From Oscillospiraceae bacterium (lineage in GTDB: Bacteria; Bacillota; Clostridia; Oscillospirales; Acutalibacteraceae), in the NCBI GenBank assembly GCA_015065425.1, contig SVQH01000006.1, forward strand, positions 46,855 through 110,854: a stretch of 64,000 nucleotides of DNA, written 5' to 3'. The translations under genes were made by a program, and so were the position numbers. Of the stretch, positions 8,968 to 19,200 are shown one piece after another. Numbering within the stretch: the first letter of the stretch is position 1; the number at the start of each line of letters is the position of its first letter. The notes under the pieces were generated by a model that did no database searches, was not told the DNA's origin, and worked only from the letters and a program-made list of their open reading frames with translations.

Positions 8968-10340
8968 TGCCAAGAGAATACAGAACCCTTGAAGAAGTTG
9001 CAGGCCCTCTTATGCTTGTACGTGATGTTGAAGGTATCAAGTATGAAGAGCTCGGCGAAATAGAACTTCAGAACGGTGAAACAAGAAGATGCCGTGTTCT
9101 TGAAGTAAACGGCACAAATGCCCTTGTTCAGCTTTTTGAAAATGCACAGGGAATAAATCTTTCCACAAGTAAAATCAGATTTTCAGGAAGACAGATGGAG
9201 CTCGGCGTGTCACGTGATATGCTCGGTCGTGTTTTTGACGGTCTTGGTCGTCCCATTGACGGCGGTCCCGAAATTATTCCCGAAAAGCGAATGGATGTTA
9301 ACGGTACTCCCATGAATCCCGCCGCAAGAAACTATCCTCAGGAATTCATTCAGACAGGTGTTTCCGCCATTGACGGACTCAATACGCTGGTAAGAGGACA
9401 AAAGCTTCCCATTTTCTCCGCTTCCGGTCTTCCTCACGCTGCCTTAGCCGCTCAGATTGCCCGTCAGGCAAAGGTAAGAGGTAAGGACGAACAGTTTGCC
9501 GTTGTATTTGCCGCCATGGGTATCACTTTTGAAGAAGCCAACTTCTTCGTCGAATCCTTCAAGGAAACAGGTGCCATTGACAGAACAGTTATGTTCTCCA
9601 ACCTTGCAAATGACCCTGCCATTGAAAGAATCGCAACTCCCAAAATGGCTCTTACTGCCGCAGAATATCTGGCATTTGATTTGGGAATGCACGTTCTTGT
9701 TATATTAACAGATATTACTAACTATGCCGACGCTCTTCGTGAAGTGTCAGCCGCAAGAAAAGAAGTTCCCGGAAGACGAGGCTATCCCGGTTACATGTAT
9801 ACCGACCTTGCAGGCATTTATGAAAGAGCAGGAAGACAAAAGGGAAAAGACGGCAGTATCACCATGATACCTATTCTTTCTATGCCCGAAGACGATAAAA
9901 CACATCCCATTCCCGACCTTACGGGTTATATCACCGAAGGTCAGATAATCTTAAGCCGTGAGCTTCACAGAAGAGGTATAACTCCTCCCGTTGACGTTCT
10001 TCCGTCCTTATCCCGTCTTAAAGATAAGGGTATCGGTGAAGGTAAAACAAGAAAAGACCATTCAAACACAATGAATCAGCTTTTCTCTGCTTATGCCCGA
10101 GGTAAAGATGCAAAAGAACTTATGGTAATTCTCGGTGAAGCTGCTCTTACCGATATTGATAAGCTTTATGCAAAATTTGCTGACGAATTTGAAAAGCAGT
10201 ATGTTTCTCAGGGTAACACCACTGACAGAAGCATTGAAGAAACACTCGATATCGGCTGGAAGCTTCTTAAAATTCTTCCCCGTTCCGAGCTTAAGAGAAT
10301 TTCAAACGAGCTGCTTGAACAGTATTACGATAAACTATAA
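8967..10340 (+). CDS. ntpB: V-type ATPase regulatory subunit B
   Basis: 457 residues, opening [21 protein letters not shown] as in V-type B chains. The P-loop is replaced ([18 protein letters not shown]), so it binds but does not turn over nucleotide. The arginine finger region [15 protein letters not shown] is present. It starts at ATG 8967, overlapping the stop of subunit A by one base, with GGGAGG ahead. It forms the A3B3 head. Confidence 0.97.
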   Translation: MPREYRTLEEVAGPLMLVRDVEGIKYEELGEIELQNGETRRCRVLEVNGTNALVQLFENAQGINLSTSKIRFSGRQMELGVSRDMLGRVFDGLGRPIDGGPEIIPEKRMDVNGTPMNPAARNYPQEFIQTGVSAIDGLNTLVRGQKLPIFSASGLPHAALAAQIARQAKVRGKDEQFAVVFAAMGITFEEANFFVESFKETGAIDRTVMFSNLANDPAIERIATPKMALTAAEYLAFDLGMHVLVILTDITNYADALREVSAARKEVPGRRGYPGYMYTDLAGIYERAGRQKGKDGSITMIPILSMPEDDKTHPIPDLTGYITEGQIILSRELHRRGITPPVDVLPSLSRLKDKGIGEGKTRKDHSNTMNQLFSAYARGKDAKELMVILGEAALTDIDKLYAKFADEFEKQYVSQGNTTDRSIEETLDIGWKLLKILPRSELKRISNELLEQYYDKL

Positions 10341-10354
10341 TAAGGGGGCTTAAT

Positions 10355-11002
10355 ATGGCAAGGCTTAATGTTAACCCCACGAGAATGGAGCTTACCAATC
10401 TCAAAAGAAAACTTGTAACAGCCAGAAGAGGCCACAAGCTTCTTAAGGATAAAAGAGATGAACTCATGCGTCGTTTCATGGAAAAGGTGCGTGAGAATAA
10501 AGAGCTTCGTAAAAAGGTGGAACAGAGAATTGAAGAGGCCAACAAGCACATGGCTGTTGCCCGCTCTGTAATGAGCGATTCCTCCATAGAAGCGGCACTT
10601 ATGATGCCCATGCAGGAAATGAGCATTGATATTAAAAGTAAAAACGTAATGAGTGTTATTATCCCCGAATATAAAACAAGCTTCCGTTCTGCCGACAGTG
10701 CCGATATTTATTCTTACGGTTTTGCTTATACTTCTATTGACCTTGATGATGCTGTAAAATCTCTCTCCGACATTCTTCCCGACCTTATAAAACTTGCAGA
10801 GACAGAAAAATCCTGTCAGCTTATGGCGGTTGAAATTGAAAAGACAAGAAGAAGAGTAAATGCCCTCGAACACGTTATGATTCCGAGATATGAAGAAACG
10901 ATAAAATATATCGCAATGAAGCTGGACGAAAACGAAAGAGGTGCCACCACCCGTACCATGAAGGTAAAAGATATGATGCTTAAGCAGGCACATAATTATT
11001 GA
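10355..11002 (+). CDS. ntpD: V-type ATPase central stalk subunit D
   Basis: 215 residues, long N- and C-terminal helices flanking a small central domain. The opening ARLNVNPTRMELTNLKRKL is diagnostic for subunit D, the rotor axle inside the A3B3 head. The internal segment RRVNALEHVMIPRYEETIKYI matches the family C-terminal helix. AAGGGGG precedes the ATG. It is the last gene of the operon and is followed by a clear terminator. Confidence 0.95.
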   Translation: MARLNVNPTRMELTNLKRKLVTARRGHKLLKDKRDELMRRFMEKVRENKELRKKVEQRIEEANKHMAVARSVMSDSSIEAALMMPMQEMSIDIKSKNVMSVIIPEYKTSFRSADSADIYSYGFAYTSIDLDDAVKSLSDILPDLIKLAETEKSCQLMAVEIEKTRRRVNALEHVMIPRYEETIKYIAMKLDENERGATTRTMKVKDMMLKQAHNY

Positions 11003-11018
11003 TATTTATACAAATCAA

Positions 11019-11057
11019 AAAATCCCTTGATGTAACAATACATCGAGGGATTTTTTT
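11019..11057. terminator. Bidirectional intrinsic terminator after the V-ATPase operon
   Basis: Stem AATCCCTTGATGT / ACATCGAGGGATT with one mismatch, a T-run on the plus strand and an A-run on the other side. It separates the operon from the convergent phosphoesterase gene. Confidence 0.85.
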
Positions 11058-11069
11058 AACATTTACGAT

Positions 11070-12434
11070 TTATTTTTCACATTCATAAGTAGCATAAGCT
11101 AAAATTCTGTTGTTTACAAAGTCGACACCGTAAAGCACCATAGTGTCTTCATATACTTCAATGAGATAACCTTCACTCATATCGGGGTCTGTGCCGGACC
11201 AGAGAACCTGATAATTGTCTGTTACACGGGGAGAGGATACAGAGGACACATGAACGAATGTTGCTCCGTCCTCGCCGTTTTTAGAGATGTTGAGGTTAGG
11301 ATTGAGTGACTGCATGTGATAAGCCCAGTGAGAATGACCGTTGAAGAAAGTAACATTGTCATATTCTCTTAAAAGCTCTCTCATTTTAACCTCATCGCTT
11401 GCTCCGGGTGTGTAGAAAAGAGGATAACTCCAACCGAGGTCATTTTGAAGATTTCCCGTGCCCATTAAAGGATTGCCTTTTGCAGAATTGAGGAATGTAT
11501 GGAAGAAGAGATAAACACTTTTTTCTTTGTGTGTTTCGAGCTGTGTTTCAAGCCAGTCAAGCTGAGAATTTTGCAGTAGTGCATTCCATAAAAGTCCGTA
11601 ATTGTTTGAAGTCTGATTAAGGAAAATAAATATATCACCTGAAACGGGCTCCTCATATACGAAGTCCATATCATTATCGGCAACATTTATTATGTCTTCA
11701 GCTTTTTCTTCACCATATACTCCGGGATTCATGTATGTAAGCCAGTTTTCTTTTTCATACTTCGCATGAAGGTCGTGATTTCCTGTGGTTGTATATACCG
11801 GGAAATCATAATTTGATGAAATATTATTAAAAGCCATAAATGCTTCCTTTTCGCCGTCAGATGAAATGTCACCGGGCATTGCCACAAGTGAAACACCCGC
11901 TGCTTCATAGAAGGAAAGTGAACGTGCAAAAGTGGACTTTGCCACATCAGCACCGCCTTCAAGCTCATAACGGTTGAAATGAAGGTCACTTATAGAACCG
12001 AAGGAATATGTCTTTTCTCCTCTGTCAGCTCTCTTTTCAAGAGGAATGTCAAAAATTTCAAGAGTTTCTCCGTCACGGGTAACAAGAATGTTTGCGGCTT
12101 CTTCAGGAATTGCAGTGTAATCGGGAAGGTCAACGGAACCTGCTCCGAACACAGTTTCAACGGATGCAAATTCACTGTATTCTATTTCGTTGTCACCCAA
12201 TGTAAAAGTGAGCTTCTGAAAATCTTCATCTGCCCAGTAAAGGTCATAAGTACCGTCATTTGCAGCCTTGATGTCAATTATCATGTCTGCATTTCCGGGT
12301 GTTTCATTGAGATACTGAATACTTGTTTCAGTGATGATTTCTTCCGAAAAACCGGGAATGTCAGCACTTATATTGAACAGAGCAAAGAGGGAAGCAAGAA
12401 ATGTAGCGAGAAATTTTGCAATAATACTGTACAT
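11070..12434 (-). CDS. Secreted calcineurin-like metallophosphoesterase
   Basis: 454 residues. Residues 1 to about 24 are a hydrophobic export signal or membrane anchor. Residues about 38-130 look like an immunoglobulin-like beta domain. The metallophosphoesterase domain follows with its metal ligands in order: SISDLHF (Asp150, His152), PGDISSDG (Asp189), TTGNHD (Asn219, His220), then FFHTF and NGHSHW near 310-350. The two-metal site hydrolyses phosphoesters; the substrate is unknown. AAAGGAG precedes the ATG. It is transcribed towards the V-ATPase terminator, from its own promoter at 12465-12494. Confidence 0.85.
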   Translation of the reverse strand: MYSIIAKFLATFLASLFALFNISADIPGFSEEIITETSIQYLNETPGNADMIIDIKAANDGTYDLYWADEDFQKLTFTLGDNEIEYSEFASVETVFGAGSVDLPDYTAIPEEAANILVTRDGETLEIFDIPLEKRADRGEKTYSFGSISDLHFNRYELEGGADVAKSTFARSLSFYEAAGVSLVAMPGDISSDGEKEAFMAFNNISSNYDFPVYTTTGNHDLHAKYEKENWLTYMNPGVYGEEKAEDIINVADNDMDFVYEEPVSGDIFIFLNQTSNNYGLLWNALLQNSQLDWLETQLETHKEKSVYLFFHTFLNSAKGNPLMGTGNLQNDLGWSYPLFYTPGASDEVKMRELLREYDNVTFFNGHSHWAYHMQSLNPNLNISKNGEDGATFVHVSSVSSPRVTDNYQVLWSGTDPDMSEGYLIEVYEDTMVLYGVDFVNNRILAYATYECEK

Positions 12435-12464
12435 ATTTTTTTCTCCTTTTGTTTTCTTGATTTA

Positions 12465-12494
12465 ATTATAATTAACAGACATACTGCTTGTCAA
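12465..12494 (-). promoter_or_regulatory. Promoter of the metallophosphoesterase gene
   Basis: Minus strand -35 TTGACA (12489-12494), 18-base spacer, -10 TATAAT (12465-12470). Confidence 0.6.
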
Positions 12495-12498
12495 TATT

Positions 12499-13878
12499 TT
12501 ACAGCGTTTTTTCTTTTTTCAGTTTCTTCATTTCTCCTCCGAAAACAAAAATGAAAATGGTGGCTGATACGATAATTGAAATGGTATCGGAAACAGGTTC
12601 TGCAAGGAAAACGGCAAAGACCTTGTTTTCAAAGAAGTTCGGGAGAATGTAAATAAGAGGTACAAGAAGGATAAGCTTTCTCAGACATGCAATGAAAAGT
12701 GATGCCTTTGCTTTGCCTATGGAAACAAGCCCTTGCTGTGCTGTCATCTGAATGAAGAAAAACCCTGTTGCACCTACATAAACACGGATGAGGTCAGAAT
12801 TAGCAAGAAGAAGAGGTGCATCGTTAAAAATTCCCATTATTACCTTCGGGAACAGCTGTACCGTCACCCAGCATGTAAGAAGATATATCCCCGATGCTGC
12901 AAGCATTGCCTTACATGCTTTTATGCATCTGTCGGGATTTTTTGCACCGTAGTTATAACTTATTATCGGCTGTGCACCCATACCGATGCCTTGAGCCGGC
13001 ATCCAGATTATCTGCATTATAGTGGCTGCAACCGTCATTGTCCCTACTGCAATGTCTCCTCCGTATTTCTGAAGAGAAGAGTTGAAAGCTATATTTATGA
13101 CAGCCTCAGTGCTCTGCATTACAAAAGGTGCAAGTCCCAGTGCAAGACAGGGTAGAAGCAGCTTCATATCGGGCTTCATTACGGATAAACTAAGCTTCAG
13201 TTTTGTTTTTTTCCCCGTTAAGAAAAGCACTGTCCATATTGCAGATACTGCCTGTGATATTACCGTTGCTGCTGCCGCTCCCTTTACTCCGAGATCAAAA
13301 ACAAATATAAAAAGAGGGTCAAGCAGAATATTAAGTCCTGCTCCTATAAGTACCGTTGCCATGCTGAAAAGAGTAAATCCCTGAGTAGATATAAAGAGAT
13401 TAAGTCCGAGGGCAATCATCACAAATACGGAGCCCGTTATATATATATTTATATAGTCCATGGAATATACTATAGTCTCTTGCGAAGCACCGAACATCCA
13501 CAGAAGCTTTTCTCCCGTTAAGAGAAAAACTGCAGTAAGTACGGCAGACATAATAAGAAGTGTTGTAAAACAGCTTCCGAGGATTTTTTCAGCCGATTTA
13601 TTGTCGCCCTTCCCCATAAATATTGCCGCTCTCGGAGCACCGCCCTGAGCTATGAGCATGGTAAATGCGCCGATAAGACAGATTACGGGAAAGCAAAGTC
13701 CTACCCCTGTAAGAGCTGTAGTACCTACTTCATCCATGTGTCCGATATATATTCTGTCAACTATGTTATAAAGAAGGTTTACTACCTGTGCTATAACAGA
13801 AGGAACTGCAAGCGAAAGCATAAGCTTACCCACAGGAGCAGTTGCCAGTCTGTTTGAAATATCTGTATTATTTGCCAT
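12499..13878 (-). CDS. MATE family multidrug/cation exporter
   Basis: 459 residues with about twelve membrane helices in two six-helix halves. The opening NRLATAPVGKLMLSLAVPSV and the second-half repeat around APFVMQSTEAVINIAFN are typical of the DinF/NorM-like MATE group. It exports organic cations or drugs using an Na+ or H+ gradient; the substrate is not predictable. ATG at 13878 is chosen because AAGGTG lies 6 bases upstream; the in-frame GTG at 13887 overlaps that ribosome site. No terminator is seen before the phosphoesterase gene. Confidence 0.9.
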   Translation of the reverse strand: MANNTDISNRLATAPVGKLMLSLAVPSVIAQVVNLLYNIVDRIYIGHMDEVGTTALTGVGLCFPVICLIGAFTMLIAQGGAPRAAIFMGKGDNKSAEKILGSCFTTLLIMSAVLTAVFLLTGEKLLWMFGASQETIVYSMDYINIYITGSVFVMIALGLNLFISTQGFTLFSMATVLIGAGLNILLDPLFIFVFDLGVKGAAAATVISQAVSAIWTVLFLTGKKTKLKLSLSVMKPDMKLLLPCLALGLAPFVMQSTEAVINIAFNSSLQKYGGDIAVGTMTVAATIMQIIWMPAQGIGMGAQPIISYNYGAKNPDRCIKACKAMLAASGIYLLTCWVTVQLFPKVIMGIFNDAPLLLANSDLIRVYVGATGFFFIQMTAQQGLVSIGKAKASLFIACLRKLILLVPLIYILPNFFENKVFAVFLAEPVSDTISIIVSATIFIFVFGGEMKKLKKEKTL

Positions 13879-13907
13879 CTGTATCACCTTGAAATTTGAT
13901 TCAAGTA

Positions 13908-13936
13908 ATTATACTATATATGTTATATAAAAACAA
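13908..13936 (-). promoter_or_regulatory. Promoter of the MATE exporter gene
   Basis: Minus strand -35 TTGTTT (13931-13936), 17-base spacer, -10 TATAAT (13908-13913). Confidence 0.5.
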
Positions 13937-13957
13937 TATTAAAAAGATTTTATGTTT

Positions 13958-14028
13958 AAGAAAAAATTTGCGATTTATCAACCTTCTGCTTACAATCTTT
14001 AGGGATGCAGGTGTTTTTTTGATATAAA
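13958..14028 (+). repeat. Degenerate copy of the dispersed 110-bp repeat
   Basis: Starts AAGAAAAAAT, continues with CGATTTATCAACC and CTGC, and ends with a G-rich/TTTTTTTGATATA segment, paralleling the first two thirds of 63871-63980. The central GC arms are decayed and the last part, with the AAATTACT hairpin, is missing. Confidence 0.4.
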
Positions 14029-14060
14029 AAAACCGACTAAGCTGAGCTAATCGGTTTTAG
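14029..14060 (-). terminator. Terminator of the Mn-catalase gene
   Basis: Stem AAAACCGA..AGCT / AGCT..TCGGTTTT around a short loop, followed on the minus strand by seven T residues. Confidence 0.75.
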
Positions 14061-14075
14061 TATATCTTAAATATA

Positions 14076-14741
14076 TTATTTGTTGAAAGAGGGCGGTACA
14101 GTTTCATTTGTTGCGAACGAATCAGGTCCGGGTTCAGACATTGAAAAATACATTTTTGCTGCCTTTGTGGTTCCGAAATCACGGTTGGAGCCTGAATTCT
14201 GCACTTTATTGAAGGCATCACGGAACATCTGATTGTGTGCTTCTTCACGGTTTAACAGGAAATCAATGGTCTCTCTGACCTTAGTGTCTTCAATTTGCCT
14301 GTAAAGATATTCGTAGACTACTTTTGCACGTTGCTCCGAAGCAATGTTTGACAGCAGATCTGCACAAAGATCTCCCGTTACGGTGACATAATCAGCCGTC
14401 CATGAATAGCCGGAGGCATTGATAAGCCCGGGGTTAAGTCCTAATAAAACATGTGTCTGAATCTCTCCGGCACTTACCTGCATAGCATCCGCATCATGTC
14501 CGTTCAGCAGATTTATCGTCTGAGCTATCATCTCCATGTGGCTGAGCTCCTCAGCCGCAATATCAAGAAAAAGGTCCTTGATTTCAGGGTCCTTGATGCG
14601 GAAGCTTTGTGATATATATTGCATCGCCGCCTTCAATTCTCCGTTTCCGCCGCCCAGCTGTTCCTGAAGAAGTGCCGCATATTGAGGATTAGGTTTTTCG
14701 ATTTCAACCGGGTGAAAAAGCATTTTTTCGTGCTTGAACAT
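14076..14741 (-). CDS. Manganese (non-haem) catalase
   Basis: 221 residues from ATG at 14741, where GGAGG lies 7 bases upstream; an upstream in-frame ATG at 14783 has no such site. The four-helix ferritin-like core carries the expected di-manganese ligands: Glu35 in GGNGELKAA, Glu65 and His68 in AAEELSHME, Glu136 in ASEQRAK, and His169 in NREEAHNQMF. The spacings match Thermus catalase (3 residues between Glu and His, 33 between the last pair). It dismutates hydrogen peroxide in the cytoplasm, useful to an anaerobe without haem catalase. Single gene, divergent from the TetR pair. Confidence 0.92.
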   Translation of the reverse strand: MFKHEKMLFHPVEIEKPNPQYAALLQEQLGGGNGELKAAMQYISQSFRIKDPEIKDLFLDIAAEELSHMEMIAQTINLLNGHDADAMQVSAGEIQTHVLLGLNPGLINASGYSWTADYVTVTGDLCADLLSNIASEQRAKVVYEYLYRQIEDTKVRETIDFLLNREEAHNQMFRDAFNKVQNSGSNRDFGTTKAAKMYFSMSEPGPDSFATNETVPPSFNK

Positions 14742-14966
14742 ATTATTACCTCCAAAACTGTTATCAAATTTTATTCTTCTCATTTTTTTGCACAGTTATG
14801 CAGGTAATAGTGACTTTTTCAATAATATATCCATTTATCCCGGTTTCTAAAGATAATTAAGGTGTTACAATAGTTGCAAAACTGTCTAATGGCTATTGAA
14901 AATTTATTATAAAATGTTAAAATTTAAATAAATTATTAACAAGTCTTCACAGTTGAGGAGTGAAAA

Positions 14967-15515
14967 ATGATGGCAGATGCAAATTCGGCACGGGACAGAC
15001 TTGAAAGAGCTTATTTCGAGCTGATTGAACAAATGCATTACAGTAAAATCAACGTTTCGGATATTATTTCAAAAGCAGGTGTGAGCCGTACTACTTTTTA
15101 CCGTCATTATGCAGATATTTTTGATATGCACAAAAAAGTTGCCGAAAGGCTTGGAAATGCAATAATGGAAACCTGCATAGAAAAAGTAATTGAGTCTAAA
15201 AATGAGGAAGAATGCTTTGATGAAATTCTCCGTATTTTTAATTCACAGGAAAAGTACATTGTATTTATTTCCGGTGAAAACGGAAGCAGATATTTTTTTG
15301 AATCAATGTTCCGTAAAGCTTCGTGCGAATTTTTTCCTGCTTTTATTCATCTTACTGAAGATCAGCTTTTTCGCCTGCGATTTATGACAATGTCAATGGT
15401 GGGTGTTTATGTGAAGGATATACTTGAAGGCAGGGAGCATAACCCGCAGTATATAACAATCTGTAAAAAGCTGCTTAATTTTGAAGAACTGTTTGGAGGC
15501 TATTATGCAAAATAG
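14967..15515 (+). CDS. TetR/AcrR-type transcriptional regulator
   Basis: 182 residues. The N-terminal helix-turn-helix reads INVSDIISKAGVSRTTFYRHYADIFDMHKKV (about 31-61, in two halves around the turn at GVSRTTFYRHY), the TetR signature. The C-terminal part is the ligand and dimer domain and has no recognisable specificity. TGAGGAG lies 8 bases before ATG. It overlaps the following TetR-like gene by 11 bases, so the two are made together. The target is unknown; the inverted repeat at 16064-16122 and the catalase promoter region are candidates by position. Confidence 0.85.
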   Translation: MMADANSARDRLERAYFELIEQMHYSKINVSDIISKAGVSRTTFYRHYADIFDMHKKVAERLGNAIMETCIEKVIESKNEEECFDEILRIFNSQEKYIVFISGENGSRYFFESMFRKASCEFFPAFIHLTEDQLFRLRFMTMSMVGVYVKDILEGREHNPQYITICKKLLNFEELFGGYYAK

Positions 15516-16035
15516 TGTGGAATTAAAGCTCAGAAAGGCGATGGCTGAGCTTGCGGATAAAAATGTTGAAAAAATATCCGTTTTGGCTCTTTGCGAAAAA
15601 GCAGGCATATCCAGGGCAAGTTTTTACCTTTATTATAAGGATATAGATGAACTCATTGTAAAAACCCGTGAATATATCATCAATAAGTTTGACGAGCAGC
15701 TGAACATTATTCTGAATATTAAAGATGGTGTTTGCACGGATAAGAGCCATATAGTTTTCACTGAAGAAGACCTTGCTTTACTCAAAGCCTTTACAGGGAA
15801 GCATGTTTATTGGGATTTTGCTGTGGATGCTAACAATATTATTGCTCCCAGATACAAAAAAAAGATGATTGAACGTTGGGGTGAAGATTATTATAATGAA
15901 AATAAAGAGATCTTTGAATTTATTCTCAACGGTGGTGTTGCAACGCTTTATATTGATTTGCTTAATCACGATAAAGAAACCTATATTAAAAATATGCACA
16001 GAATCAGCGATATTGCAAATGAACTTTTATTGTAA
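15505..16035 (+). CDS. Second TetR-type transcriptional regulator
   Basis: 176 residues from ATG at 15505 (GGAGG at 15495-15499, spacing 5). An in-frame TTG at 15481 is less likely. The helix-turn-helix is ISVLALCEKAGISRASFYLYYKD (about 24-46, turn at GISRASFY). The C-terminal domain differs from that of its neighbour, so this is a distinct regulator and not a simple duplicate. The start lies within the last codons of the first gene, giving coupled translation. Two adjacent TetR genes could act as a heteromer or respond to different ligands; this is inference. Confidence 0.83.
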   Translation: MQNSVELKLRKAMAELADKNVEKISVLALCEKAGISRASFYLYYKDIDELIVKTREYIINKFDEQLNIILNIKDGVCTDKSHIVFTEEDLALLKAFTGKHVYWDFAVDANNIIAPRYKKKMIERWGEDYYNENKEIFEFILNGGVATLYIDLLNHDKETYIKNMHRISDIANELLL

Positions 16036-16063
16036 AAAATTTTTATGTTAATATCATAAAATT

Positions 16064-16122
16064 CAAGTAACAAATTCTTGTGTTTTGTTAATGTTTGACA
16101 AAAACAAGGTTTTTGTTACTTG
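16064..16122. repeat. Long imperfect inverted repeat
   Basis: Outer arms CAAGTAACAAA (16064-16074) and TTTGTTACTTG (16112-16122) are perfect. Inner arms CTTGTGTTTTGT and ACAAAAACAAG pair with one bulge, giving about 22 pairs in all around a short AT-rich centre. It lies after the TetR pair and just before the promoter at 16125-16153. It could be an operator pair or a long terminator-like hairpin. Confidence 0.65.
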
Positions 16123-16124
16123 TT

Positions 16125-16153
16125 TTGTTTACAGAAAATTAATAAAATATAAT
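16125..16153 (+). promoter_or_regulatory. Promoter of the giant secreted protein gene
   Basis: -35 TTGTTT (16125-16130), 17-base spacer, -10 TATAAT (16148-16153), directly abutting the inverted repeat. Confidence 0.55.
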
Positions 16154-16218
16154 TAGTGGGTCTGCGTATAGGTGTTTCGCAGGCAAACGCGTATTAAAAA
16201 TTAAAGGAGGAAACTCAA

Positions 16219-19200
16219 ATGAAAAAAACACTGGCAATCATTCTTTCAGTCATTATGCTTTTTGGTGTAATGCCCTTTGCTTCATTTGCGGCTGACGAGC
16301 CTGTTTATGACAGAGCTAAGATTGCCGCTAATGACGAAGCTTATATAGCTGACATGACTGCGGAGCAAATAGCTTCTCTTATCCTTGACTGGGTAGACAG
16401 AGAAATCGCAAAGTACACAAATGAAATGAAGGCAGCTGCAACAGAGGCTGTCATCGCAGGCTTTGAGGGCTTTGAGCTCGCAGCTTTCGGTGATGTTATT
16501 GCTGAACAGATACCTGATATCGCATCACTTGATGATGTAATCACTTACAAGGATTATCTTAAAGATCTTGGCGGCACATTTGCAGAGCTTGATGCAACAG
16601 CACTTATCACCCGTGCAGAAGCAGGCTCAGCAATCGGCTTTATAGACGGTATTTTTCAGTTTATGGCTGACAACTCCGAAAAGTTTGGCAGAGTTTTCCG
16701 TTGGGATGAACAAGTATTCGATTATGGTAAGGTAGGCGAATATATCCTTTCTCTTGACGAAACAAATGCTGACAACAAGAAAATCATTGATTTCTACAAC
16801 GATTATCTTATCGGTAACGATATTCAGTCAAAGTTCATTAACTGGATTGCAAAGCAGATGAACTACACTCCCGCCGAAGGCGAAACTTTTGACGATACTC
16901 TCAACAACGGTATCCTTGGCTGGTTTGTTAATCTTTGCGAAACAAACGGCATTCTTTCAGCAGAAGGCATTGCTGAGCTTAAAACATACGATCTCAGAAC
17001 AAACGACATCTACACTCTTGTTAAGAATTTCGTAGCACTTGTTCAGTCAGACAATCAGGTTAAAATTGACACTTACTACAACTATCTTATGGATACAGTA
17101 GTTCGTTCACTTCTTAAGACAACCCTCGGTCAGGTAGCCTCAGCAGGCGAAGCTGCAGAACTTCCCGCTTCCTTTGCGGAAACCTATAAAGATCTCGTTC
17201 TCCTTGAAGAAATTTCAGGCGGCAAAGCCTACTATAAAGACGGCGACAATTACTACGAAGTAACAATCGCAAACGGTGTTGCAGCAGCTAAGGCTCTTAC
17301 GTGGGAAGCAGGCATCGAAATCAACTTTGAAGCTCCCACAGCAACAATTTACACAGGCAAGAACTGTGACGAAACCGTTCAGGTTTACAGACCTGCTTCA
17401 AAGGAAAATCTCAAGATTAACCTTTATGCAACCGCAAAGAATCAGGCTCTTATGGCTAATATGGTTGAAATTGAATTTGCAGGCGACGCTGTTGCAGAAG
17501 AATATGCAGCTCTTATGACAGAAGAAAATGCAAAGGCACTTGCAGACTCCTTCGGTCTCACGGTTGCTCAGGGTGAAGAAATTATCTCCGAACTTAAGCT
17601 TACATTTGCTGAAATTGAAGCTTTTGCAGAAGAAGAGGCAGCTAAAGCAGCTAAAACAGCAGCTGAAGGTGTACTCACAGGCATGGGCATGGATCCCGAT
17701 CTTATAACAGTTGAAAGCGTTGATGTTGTAATCGCCTACAGAGGCTATGCAACAGAAGACGAATTTATTTGTGAAGTTGTTCTTGAAAATGCAACAGCAA
17801 AACTCGGCGGTTCACTTGCAAGCTTTGCACAGGGTGTTGCTGATTCAGCAGTTAAGAGTGCAATTTCCTCAATGATTGATGCAGATCCGGTTGTTACAGT
17901 TGTTGTTGACGGCCTTTCCGGCAACCTCAACATCGATGATGCAAAGGCTCTTCTTGACTTCATCGACACGGATTTTGTTGTTGATGCTGACCTTCTTGAC
18001 TTTGCCGGCAACTATGACGTATACAACGGTGTTGTAGGTCAGGTTAATCACATTCTCTACAGTCTTGCAGATATGCTTGTAAGTGATTCAGGCATGAAAG
18101 AGCTTGATCTCGTTGACGGCAACAATGACAACTTTACAGCAAACCTTCAGAAGGTATGCGACACTGCAAACGGAATGATGGCAGCAGCAGAAGAAGTTAT
18201 CAATAACGAAGAATATCAGAAAATGCTTGCTGAAATCGGTCTTGATATTTCCGCAGTTCTGGGTGAGTTCAATCTCGATCTTCTCTATGATATAGACTTC
18301 TCAAGCGTAGAAAATCTCTGGGTATCGGTTATTGGTTTTGGCCTTGATATGATTGATAACGGCACAAACGAGATTTTTGCTGAAATTCACGCAGTACTTG
18401 AAGGTTTAACAAACCTTGACGCTATGGCAGTAGCTATGGCTGACTATCTCCTCGACAAGTTTATCCCCGAGATAAACACTAACTTTGCAGACCTCGGTCT
18501 TGCTCTTACAGTTCCTGCCAAAACAGATGCAGCAGCAGTTTCTGACGGCACAGGTAAGGACATCATCATGACAAAGTTTGTTGACATTCTTTACGAAACA
18601 GCAGTATGGGGCGTTGATTTCATTAACGGTACAGTCAACGACATCATTGAAACAGCTGAAACAGAAGTAGGTATGGAGCTTCCCACAGTAGCATTTAAGC
18701 TCGGTGTTGAAAAGGGTGCAAATTGGGAAGCAACTCTTGCAGCTCTTGTATCAAGAGTTTACGAGCTTGCAGACGGCATTATCATCGCTTGTGACAATGA
18801 ATATAAAGACACATTCGATAAGATTGCAGCAGTTGCTAATGCAATCCTCCCTCTCGGTTCACTCGCTTCCAACTGTGCAAGTGAAAACTTCGCGTTTGAT
18901 GTAAATAAGGTTATGGGCTTCATCTTTGACGACGGTCTTGAAGGCGACCTTGACGGCTTCCTCCGTCTGTTTGAAACAAGGGTTAAGACAGAAGATGTTG
19001 CTGCTGATGTATCTGTAACAGAAGCTCTCATTAATGCTTCCGAACACATCGTTGACGCTATATTCCCCGATACGGTTAAGGCTGAGCTTTATGTAAATCT
19101 TTCTGATTATTCAACTGTTACATTCACAGAAACAACTGTTCAGGAATATTTTACATCAGCAGAAAATGATGCAGTTATTGCTTCCAATAATATGGACAGC

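Noticed and set aside
14076-14783. Longer Mn-catalase from the ATG at 14783
   Set aside because: The extra 14 residues contain the GGAGG site for the ATG at 14741 and do not belong to the family N-terminus.
15481-15515. Possible frameshift joining the two TetR genes
   Set aside because: Each has a complete helix-turn-helix and C-terminal domain, and the second has its own GGAGG and ATG.
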